Shown here piece by piece: positions 54,759 to 64,000 of a stretch of DNA of 64,000 nt (position 1 is its first letter; every line of letters starts with the position of its first letter). The notes below the pieces were generated by a model. It was given only the letters and a program-made list of their open reading frames with translations, had not been told where the DNA came from and did not search any database. The stretch is from Ilyonectria destructans (lineage: Eukaryota > Ascomycota > Sordariomycetes > Hypocreales > Nectriaceae), in contig JAHEWK010000014.1 in the NCBI GenBank assembly GCA_020740775.1, forward strand, positions 434,001 through 498,000, given 5' to 3'. The position numbers were made by a program, and so were the translations under genes.

Positions 54759-57266
54759 CCGTAAGCACGGGGTCATGGTGGCCTTGTACGACTATGTGTT
54801 ACTAGTTACCGAGCTGTTGGGAGGCTAGGGAGTATCCGCACAATGGATTCTGCACAGAAGGATTGAGATGGCTCCGCTGGGGGACGGCTAGGAACAGGCA
54901 GGGGCCCACGCCAGCGATGGATCGTGGGGGCATTCCCAGCCTCTTGGGCTGTGGGTGTTGGCCGGTGGAGTATTTACGAGCGTCGAAAAGGATTGGACAG
55001 CCTGTACTCCGTACGGTTTGAATAAAGGCCAATCATCGTCGATTCCTAGTTGCTACTCATCTCCTGGGGTAATAAAACCTGCATTAACTACCTGCGAACA
55101 CGGTCTGGCGTGAATGGGCCTGCTGCTGCTCCTGTATGTATCGCTGTGAGAAGGGTGTCAGCATCTCCAACCCTTTGTTCTTTGAGTGCGTCCAAACTCC
55201 GTCTCATTTCCTTTTCTTTGCTTCTTCTCACCGCCGTTTCATCCCAAGACCTGACAGGAACAACGCCGCAACGGACGGGTCGGGGACGACCACCGCCCGC
55301 ACATGAGAGCATCACCTGTAGCAAGGTTATGGAACGGGCGTAACCAATATTTTGGTAGGATCGATCCCTCGTTCCCCACCTCGCTTGGCGGCCCCGGGTG
55401 TCCTCGTGATGCTTCCGAGCCTGTCTTAGTACGCGATCTCGATCGTTCAGTTACAAGATAAGATCCGCACACGACATCAAATTTTGATGGGGTGCTGGGC
55501 GTTAATTCACCCTGAAAACGACGAGTTTTATTGCTTGACACGTCACTCATCCCCCTTTGCGTCCCAGGGAAAAAGTCTGCAGTGCACGCGCCTGGAGGCA
55601 CTTAAAATCTTTTGGCCCCTTTTCCTAGTCAGCCTGATGGATCAGCGAGGGTTGCATGACTCGTCTCGGATTCCAGGCACCGTGCAGCCGGGCGGAAGCA
55701 GAGACGGGGTTGCGGAAACAATAGAAGTCGAAAATGCGGCGATAAGCTGCAAGGAAAGGGAGGACACAGCAAGGCGAGGACGGACTCTGCGATGGTCCCA
55801 TCAGGATTGAATGGTTGAGGGCATGATCATACAATTGACGTACATTTTGCGAGTGCAACTGCCATTGAGGGCAGGTATCCCAACTTTCCCCGTAGGCATT
55901 GTGTCGGCTGTTGGTTGTAGGTCTGGCCCCCCGGCAGGCTGCAGCCGAGTCTAGGTACGGAAAGCCGGTGAAGGAACAATGTGGGACTTTCTAGGGGAGC
56001 CCAGCCGCAGTGGCCAAGCGCAGAGTTGGATGCCTCTCATGACTCCCTCCACATTGCCGCGGGAATGCCTTGCAACGCCGAGCGTCACGCAGTGAACCAA
56101 CAGTTTTGGACCGTAAAAGAGGCTCTCTCAGGTCCGTCTTCCCTAGCGCATTGGGCTCACTGTATCCCATGAGCCCCCTACGATTCTCGTTGCAACACCC
56201 CGGACCCCGGAGTAAATACAGATTTTTACACGCACGCACCAGTGCATGGTGGTGCCGGTACGTGAATGGAGTCAAAGTCGTCATTTTCTCAACCACCGTC
56301 AGCTCGACGCCAGCGAAGGAAACAAAATAAAATAAACTTGCGTCCGGGGAGACTGTTCGCGTCTAAAAAACCATGTGCGGAATCGTTTCCAGGGACGAGA
56401 AACATGCAATTCAATTCCGATATACTCATCTCCTCGTTCATACATTTCACGCCATCCATAATCCGTCCCGGGCTCCAACCAGCCCAAAGCGTCCGGTAAG
56501 CCGCAGCTGAGGTAGTATTAAGTGAGGCGTTGCAGCGGATCGAGGCTGAGAGAGGCCAACAAATTCTCATTCAGCCGGTCGCATCCTGATCTGACCCCCC
56601 CCCGAGCCCCATGCCCCAAGCCCATACCGACCGACACCCGCCTGAGGCACACATCCACCGACGCCGGTTGCACCGTGGATATAGCAATCCATGAGTTGAT
56701 AGTGCTCGGACTGCGGAGCCTGCAGATCGGGGTCACAAGAGCCCCTGTTGCAGGAAACGAGATGAGTGTCCACCGCCAGCTTCGCGCCTCTAGTTGCTTT
56801 TCTTGGGTATCAGGCCAGAGGATTTCCCCAGGATGTTGAAGATGCCCGGGGATCCGACGATGTCGTGTTTTGCCGAGTTGGGTCACCCGGGTTGCCCCCC
56901 GAGTGGTCGCCTTGCGTTGCCTTCTTCTTGTCCTAGTCCGGAAGAAGAGAGACAGAGGGTCCTGAAGCCGCCGTGGAAAAGTCGAGACTGCGAAAGGCCA
57001 AGTGGACGATGCGACACGTCGGTTTCCTCAATATTAAGTTCAAGGAATGAGGCAGTCGCTGCTCTCCTGATGATTGAATCACTCTGTCGCTTGGCATTCG
57101 GCAGTTGCTTCTCCTGGTTGAGCTCGTCCGGAAAGATCAACCGGGCCCGGTCACTCAGCCTGATGCCTCGATTCCCCTCCGACTCCCTATTCTATCAGCC
57201 AACACTGCAGGTGTACTCGATGCTACCCTCGGAACACTCTCCGCTCTCAGTACCCACCGGTTTCTG
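54759..57266. other. Intergenic, no supported gene
   Basis: Scattered overlapping frames in all phases without motifs. A CCCCCCCC run occurs at about 56597-56604. Nothing else is supported. Confidence 0.4.
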
Positions 57267-57968
57267 TGGTGTGGCTGCTTTGCCTCGTCTCATACTCCCC
57301 AACCAGACCACCTCAATCTCCCACACTCACCTCCATTCCACCACAAAGCTTGCACACTACAGCCCCGTGTCTTCTCTCCCATCCTATCATTTTTGTTTTC
57401 TCTTCTCTCCTCCGTCCTTGGTACCGCCCAGCTTCAGATGTCCATCACCAGCCTCAAAGTATCCCTGGCGCGCCCCTGCATCCAGTCCACCTCGCCAATC
57501 CCGTCAGTCACTCAGGCCGCTCTTTCCGTGCCGCGACGGACTGGACTTGGTCAGTGCATCCCCCAGATACAACCCACCCATCTTCCTCCAGTGATGTCTC
57601 TTATCGCTTTACCCACCCTCTGCGATCTGTTGTTATGGACCCTGGCCTCCAACTCCAGGGGATGGCTGACAACCTTGGTGCATGATAATCCACTCCCCGT
57701 TCTCTGGCTACGTCAACGAGAAGATCCATCTCCGCAAGAGCTGGGCATCATCAGGACGCATATACACCGACTTGCAACTGCCCAGTATGGTTTCTTCGAC
57801 GAAAACACCATGGAGAGACACCCTCTGGTCGACGCGAGCTTGCATTTCGCGTCTTCTCCTTCTGCCGTACGCCTATCACCAAGCCCTCCCCCTTCCCCTG
57901 CACTCAATGTCCGTCTGAAGACCTCTGCTAACTACCACTTGCACACAGATATAAAGCCAACATCCTGA
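57267..57968 (+). other. Region with coding-like composition, gene structure unresolved
   Basis: From about 57420 to 57685 one frame shows a fungal-like third-position C preference (SDVHHQPQSIPG to MDPGLQLQGMADNLGA). After a possible splice near 57679 two other phases remain open, one to 57918 and one to 57968 (FFDENTMERHPLVDASLHF). I cannot choose a consistent exon chain and recognise no domain. It could be a short unknown gene or a C/T-rich leader. Confidence 0.25.
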
Positions 57969-60749
57969 TGTCGCGATCCGCCCTCGAACGAACAGCCATC
58001 TGAGCCCCCCAGTGCCACCATATCTTGTGTGCGAACGATCTCATCCGCGGCTACGCGACCAAACGCGTTTAAGAAGCCACTCCTTTTGCTCGGTTCTGTC
58101 GTTAGCTTTGCGTCGGGGATTTTTGCATGCTATGCTACGTCAAGAGGAACCTCCGGTCGACCAGCTCTGCCTCAGTGCCCAATCCAAGACAGTCGGTCAC
58201 CACCGGCTCTAGAAGTGGCGCAGAGAGAGATTTGTGACTTGCCGTGAGTCCTTCTTGTGCTCCCCATCATCGACAAGGGGTCTGCTCAAGCCGCCAAACG
58301 AGCATTTTCAATCATTCAAACAACAGAGGCACTGTGACGCAGCCCAAGAACCAGAAACGGACCGCCGATGACACCCACACGCACATGTCCTATCGCTTCG
58401 TTGCACTGGCTGGGCCTCGGCGCTGCAAATCTTTTGCCAACGTCAACGCCAAACACACTATCTGCCACGCATCTTCACAGTTGGCCGTGGCTCGAGCCAC
58501 AACTTGTCTTGTTGGGCCATTCCCGTCGCGCACAAGGCACTCGGTCAACGCCGCCGAGGCCCTCGAGCGTTGCTTTGTGGACCCCATGAACTTCCGACAC
58601 CAACTGATCGCCATGGCTTAACGGTTGGCTTGGTTCTGTTGATGCCGGTTCCCCAAGAAGAGCCAGATGACTCCCATCCTGTCGAGCGAATAAAAGTGGG
58701 CCACCGAAGTGATCAACTCTCGGCTCAAAGCCCATGGCGTCCACGCTCGACAGATAGAGACGCTTTTATTCGCGGCTGTTCATTCATTTGCATCAACAGT
58801 ACTTCGTTTGATTCGTTTACCTTTTTCTCATTCCCATTCCTTGCTCCTTGCGCGGTCAATCTCTACCCCCGCTCTTAGATCGTGGAGACTCGCGGTCCTG
58901 GCACGTACGAACCTGAGGTCAGGGGTATGCGGACATGGAGGTTAGCCCTTGCAATTGACCATGCGCGGCGCCTTGGGGAGTTCGTTTAAACTCATCAGCC
59001 CTGTCTAGCGCTTGGCTGCATGGCCAGAGGTCGCGACAGCCTCAAGACGTCAGATCTAGCAGCGACCCACCACCATCTGGAGAATGTGTGGGGTGCATGG
59101 GTAGCGTACCTGTGGGAGAGTACAACCTTTCTGGCGTGCCGTAGCTGTCGATCTTGTTCCCTGATACGCTCAGCATTTATTCCACCATGCGGTCGTGCTG
59201 GCCTAGAGGCTAAGATGAAGGCGGACCGGGGGTCTTTAGGCCTCCACGATCCACTCAGGCAGGCCTGGCTGGAGCAAACAGGATATCGTGGCCAGGGCCC
59301 TGGATTAGCATTGCCATGGCCATGGCAGCGGCTCGGCTCGTACTCCAGGTTTGCCATCCCCTCGGGCCTCCACCGCACGCACCCCGGCTGTCGCGATCGA
59401 GCATGGGGTCGGCCTGGTCAACGTCGCGTATCTTGGTTCTGAAGGGTTTCAGACTTCACCGGGCGAGGTATCCAGGGCCTTGCCAGCGAACCCTACCCTT
59501 CTTCATTTCTTCCGTTCTTCATCTCTCAACCCCCTCGCTGTCCATGCGCCAGTGGAGACCCATTGCCAGCTTGCGGTCTTGTGTTGTGGCCTTTGCAGAG
59601 GGCGCTACCTCACGTGTAGCAACGCTCATTGTTTAAGTCCAACCATGCATATTATCGCAATGCAGACTTTATGTACATGATGTTGGAGTTCAATGAATAC
59701 CTAGTCGTTCACTCTGTCCATAGCAGTGCCGGGATATCCATCCCTAGCTTCCGTGAAGAGGCCAAGAACCACATACTGCAGTCACAGACGCCACGTCGCA
59801 TCAGAACGAGGCGGTGGCCTTGAGTTCATTCTCCCAATTAGAGATTATTTTCTCCATATGACTCTTCTGACTCTTCTAACATCCTCTGAAGGATGAGGGT
59901 TTTAATTGCCATGCCATGCGGGGGATTCGGGGAAAGACGGAGGGAAAGGGGCCTAGCAGGGTACCCTACAGCAGGAACAACAGGTCACGAGGATGCGGAT
60001 GAGCATCGCATGCATAATACGAAATAAACATCAAATAATCCATACATAGCACTAAATTAATTACAAATTTATGCGATTGATAATATTTATGTTATTGATC
60101 TTGGTGTACTTTTTGTCTCATTTTGGCGAATAAATGATTCCCTTGTCCTTCTTCTTGTACCCCCCACCACATTACCAGTCCACTACGGTATGTATCTCCG
60201 TTTAGTATGCACATTCGGTCAGTGGAAGGAGAATGTCTGTGGTTTCTATAAGAGGCAGTTCAAGAACCATCTCAACCTGGTTGTTTATAGGGATTGGAAT
60301 CTATCTTATGCAGAAACGGGATGTCATGTATACCAAACTCATGTCACCGGCGGCCGATTAAAACCGCGTGATCATTGCGGTACAGGCCGGTTCTAATCCA
60401 CTTGATCTACCCATTGTCAGTATGTATCGAGGCGAGCCTAGGTCGTTGAGAGTAAAGCATACTTTAACTCTAATGAATTCCTCGATGTACTAGTAAAATA
60501 AGTGAGTGAGGCTCCTTCAAAAGCTTAGAAGCCAAGCACTTCAATGTCCTGTTCTTCCTGCTCCTGGTACAAACAACGACAGGCCCAACAAGGGATCTCT
60601 ATCAAATCTGGAAGAATTCAGTGCTGGTCACGGAAATATAGCGAACGGGTTGTGTGTTACTCGTAAGGAGTCATAATTCATTTACTCAAGTCCGCTGCAT
60701 GGGGTAGGTGTGGCTACTCCAACCAACCAACACAATCCAAACCATAGCG
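57969..60749. other. Intergenic, no supported gene
   Basis: Mixed composition up to 59800, then distinctly AT-rich at about 60000-60130. A GGTTCTAATCC string at 60390-60400 resembles a tRNA B-box, but no stem or A-box fits. This stretch ends in the 3' flank of the transporter gene. Confidence 0.4.
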
Positions 60750-62512
60750 CTAATACACATATTCAAAATTGGGATTCTCCTTGTCCGTCATGTCCGTAAA
60801 AGCCGTGGCGTTGAGCACATCCGTCACGCTATTGCCAGCGGCGCGCAGGGCCTCACGCTGTTTCTCCTTGCGCTTGTTCTCCCACATGAAGCTGTAGCGG
60901 AAGACGAAGAACAGAGCGACCTCGATGCAGTTGGAAACGAGTAGGGAGCCGATACCCAGGTGGTACGAGGGTGCTTGCTCGGAACGGTAGAAGAAAGGAC
61001 TGGCGATGTTTCCAACGCAGGCACCGAACCAAATCATGCCGGAGACGATCATTTTCTTAGACTGGCCACCGGTGTTGGATGTGATGAGAGAGAGGCAGAT
61101 AACGAACGAAGCTTGGTACGAGCCGGTGAGGTAGCTGGAGGAATGGTTAGGTTGTTCCAACAGTCAAAGTCTTGGAGAGCAGCTGGACTTACAAGCAAAT
61201 CAATCGTCCGACGTAGGCGTCAGCAGGGGCAAGAAGGAAACCCAGCGCTCCAGCAATCGTGGGAATCATAAAGATGGCGCTAACCAGAGTCCTGCTGTTG
61301 GGCGGCATGTACTTGTTAGCCAGAGCGCCAAGGCCAATCCAGATGACAACAAGAGCGCCCTGGGGAATGCCGAGCAGGGCTGTGTGCAGCGTGTCGAAGC
61401 CAAGGCCCCTGATAACGAGCGTCGAAAAGTTGGAGATGCCGCCGTTGGGCACGTTGGAAACGAAGCCCAGGAGCGTGAACAGCCACGTCTTGTAGTCGAG
61501 GTAGGCCTCCTTCACCTGGCCCCAGTTGATGTTGCGCTGCTCGATACCCGTCTGGTTGCGGCGCATGCGGACAATCATGATGAGCTTCTCGTCGTGGGTG
61601 AAGCCCCAGATGGTGCGCGGCGAGTTGGGCAGCAGGAAGACGAGCACGATGGCCCAGAATGAGCAGAAGGCGCCGACGACGATGAACTCGTACCGCCAGG
61701 ACTCGAGGGCACCCTTGATATGTCCGATGCCGTAGCCTAAGCGTCGATTAAAATGTTAGCATGAAGTTTGTGTAGGAAATGGGGAGCTTGGAAGACCACG
61801 GACCGATTAGACCACCGCCAGCAACGCCGATGCCGTTGAAAGCGTACCACGCGGCGATACGGGACGGCTGCTCGGCACGGGTATAGTACATAGACGTGAT
61901 AAGCATAAAGGCCGGGTCGGCGATGGCCTCAAATGCACCAGACAAAACTCTCAGCGCAAGAAGACCGCCGAAACTCTTTGCGGCGGCCTGGGCCATGAGG
62001 AGGGCACCCCACATGAAGATGTTGAACGCGAGATAGTAGCCGGGCGGGCTGCGCTGCATCAAAAGGTTGGACGGGATGGCCCAGATGAGCCAGCCAAAGT
62101 AGAAGCTGCTCGAGAGCCAGGAGTACTCGTCGCCTTGCAGGTCGAGGTCCTCCTTGAGGCCGAAGATGGCGGCGTAGGAGCTGGGTGAGGGGTTAACACG
62201 GGGAGTCGTAGGATCTGGGTGGCCAGCTTACAGGGTGGTCTTGTCGACATAGTAGAAGAAGTAACATATCCCCAGCAGTGGAATGATGCGGCGGTCTAGT
62301 TTTCGCAGGACACGCTTCTCTGCCGCCGCGTCGATGGCTTCGTCGTTGGGATAGCGCGCGAGGGCTTCGACGTAGATCTCGTGCGGCTGGTTTTCCGCCG
62401 TGACGACGTTGGGCTTGTCGCCGTCTTCACTCTCCGGCCCGGGACGGATATCATCGGTCCCGCGGGCCTCCGTATCCATCTCCGGGAACACGGCATCTCG
62501 CTGGTAGGCCAT
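60750..62512 (-). CDS. MFS transporter, Dal5/allantoate permease family (anion:cation symporter)
   Basis: Four exons, 62512-62232, 62180-61804, 61736-61193 and 61134-60750, give 528 residues. All three joins restore conserved transmembrane sequence: KTTL-SYAAIFGL, GGGLIG-YGIGHIKG and GRLIC-FYLTGSYQASF. The intron at 61737-61803 has a weak GTCCGT donor, but the join is unambiguous. The soluble N-terminus (about 80 residues) contains EKRVLRKLDRRIIPLL then CYFFYYVDKTTL, the family signature before helix 1. The middle loop includes SPRTIWGFTHDEK, and the end has the family's FRYSFMWENKRKEK. About twelve membrane helices are expected. The family carries allantoate, ureidosuccinate, nicotinate and other organic anions with protons at the plasma membrane; the substrate here is not predictable. 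Confidence 0.92.
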
Positions 62513-64000
62513 GGCTGCGCTTCGAACGTCGCCGGGCGGGTTTCTCGTCGTTTGCCAACGTAGAACTGGGACGCAGCTGATCCGTTGGGCGCGGAGATCT
62601 GGATGGAGTTGCTGCCGATGATAAGGGAAAATCAGCGATCTCGGTCTTTATACCCGAACCGACCACGGCCCTGGCTTGTTGCATCCGCGCTCGGTACGTT
62701 GATGTTGTGGGGCATGCGGGTTGTGGTGCGCTGTGATCTCCACACGGCGGACGATGACACCAGGGAAGAATGAGGAGAAGGATCGACAGTATCGACTCCC
62801 GCGGTTGGCGACCGAGTCAGTTGGACCTCCATTTAGCTTCACCAGCTGCGTTGGCGCGCGTGTGTTGACGATGAGCAAAGTCTCTGTCTCTGGGGCTGTT
62901 CAGTGGCGAGTTTGCTTGAGGTGAAGTGAGGTCAAAGTTGAAGATTACGTACGAGACGCAAGATCCGCACCCTGGTCGACGGTGCCCGAGCCGATGTCGC
63001 TCCCGCCCAATCTCAGCTTTGCGGTGTTTTTCCTTCCATGATAACAGCCATCGACCACGCTTTCAGTGAGCTCTGGCCTTGGGAACTTGAAGAGGGAGGA
63101 ACTTGAACATGACAAACAGCCATCATGGCTCGGTCTCAGAAGAAGCACCGGTTTCTAAAGCTTCGCCTCCACCCGCTTCCCCATCTTCCCCGTCTCTTCC
63201 CCATGGGGATCATCTGTCTCCCGACCGTTGACGGATTCTTAAATTCCCACCAATCCGATCAGTCCAGTAAAGCCTTCGGGAGAGAATAGGGCTGATCCGT
63301 TGATGGAGACTGTGGAGGCTTAGTTGGGGGTGTTAAGCTCCCTTGGTCTTGGGGGTGTCTCCGCTCGTCACCTACCCCCAAACATGTGGAGATGAGCCTA
63401 CTATTCAGCTTGTACGAGGGTTATATAGCAGTGGTTTGGTTCACCTTAGGTAAGACTCAAATGATGGTAGTCTCGACATCTATCGGCCCTCTCGCCATAC
63501 ACACACGCGGAGCAGCCTAGGTATGTTGTTGACCTTTGCGGAGACAGGGATCAGCTGCATCAAGTGCTTGTCTTGATTCCATACCGCATCCTCTTTGAAC
63601 CTTTCCTTGTGCCAACTTACTTTGACTCCATCATTGCCTGAGACCACGAATGTCCACCATGCTAGACTTGGCTGCAAGTTGCAACCAACGGAACAAACAC
63701 ACTATGGACACCATCACCAACACCACACGGCAGTGCAGCAATCTTTGGAGCTCCCCATCCCAGTACCTAATAGCAAGTACCTCTGGGAAACAAGATGGAA
63801 AGCCCTCATGTCCAAGGCGTGTGGCTCTGAGATGTTCCCCCTATTATCTCACAAATAGCCTCATCTCTCCACGCTCTCACAAGCTAGCCCCCACGCCCCA
63901 GACCAATCCCCGCACCAGAGACGAAGTTGAACTAAGATTTCATCCGTTCGGAAGTCTTCCGAGATGAGGGTGCGGAAGGACCTAAGGGGAGGTCTGGAAC
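62513..64000. other. Upstream region of the transporter gene, no supported gene
   Basis: Short overlapping frames only. A TTATATAG string lies at about 63420-63427. No gene start, RNA gene or repeat is recognised to the window end. Confidence 0.4.

Noticed and set aside
60340..60410. tRNA B-box-like GGTTCTAATCC
   Set aside because: T-stem does not pair, position 57 is not a purine, and there is no A-box upstream.
1..64000. CRISPR arrays, bacterial operons, riboswitches, rRNA
   Set aside because: None seen; gene structure is eukaryotic throughout.

Overview
The window looks like nuclear DNA of a filamentous ascomycete (Pezizomycotina, probably Sordariomycetes; the class is my inference). The grounds are short 45-120 base introns with GT-AG ends and CTAAC/CTGAC branch points, fungal orthologues (Grc3, a Sro7/tomosyn protein, Ade4, Dal5-type MFS), Zn2Cys6 regulators and a chromodomain Ty3/gypsy retrotransposon. 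No rRNA, tRNA, CRISPR or bacterial-style operon was found.

Layout. 1-2067: Grc3 polynucleotide kinase, cut at its 5' end by the window edge. 5371-7852: a Zn2Cys6 regulator whose zinc cluster lacks an encoded third cysteine. 7.9-16.3 kb: a sparse, partly GC-rich region with two small two-exon genes on the minus strand (10114-10551, 13537-14013), a dispersed inverted repeat (8883-9060 versus 14168-14523) and a decayed AAA ATPase. 17.2-18.8 kb: an AT-rich gene-free island. 18827-19546: a C2H2 zinc-finger protein. 21684-24776: Sro7/tomosyn-type exocytosis regulator. 25019-26110: a single-pass membrane protein. 26868-27777: a short-chain dehydrogenase. 29122-29919: a cysteine-rich, probably GPI-anchored wall protein.

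31948-37562 is a full-length Ty3/gypsy chromovirus. It has LTRs of 216 bases that I read as identical, a GAGAC target duplication, a primer-binding site complementary to its own LTR (Tf1-like self-priming), and gag and pol in one frame separated by a single UAG. It looks recently inserted.

40281-42858 is ade4 (amidophosphoribosyltransferase) in twelve exons. It is followed by the decayed C-terminal half of a dehydrogenase (43343-43835, minus) and a second Zn2Cys6 regulator (44570-46538). 46.5-60.7 kb is nearly empty, holding two small two-exon genes that may be related (48957-49316, 54419-54758) and a possible micro-gene (52673-52852). 60750-62512 is a Dal5-family transporter on the minus strand.

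The recognisable genes serve separate housekeeping jobs (rRNA processing, exocytosis, purine synthesis) and do not form an evident cluster. The most unusual material is the intact self-priming chromovirus, the damaged zinc-cluster exon junction, the cysteine-repeat wall protein and the small intron-bearing orphan genes. All exon joins come from reading splice signals and conserved protein motifs by eye.
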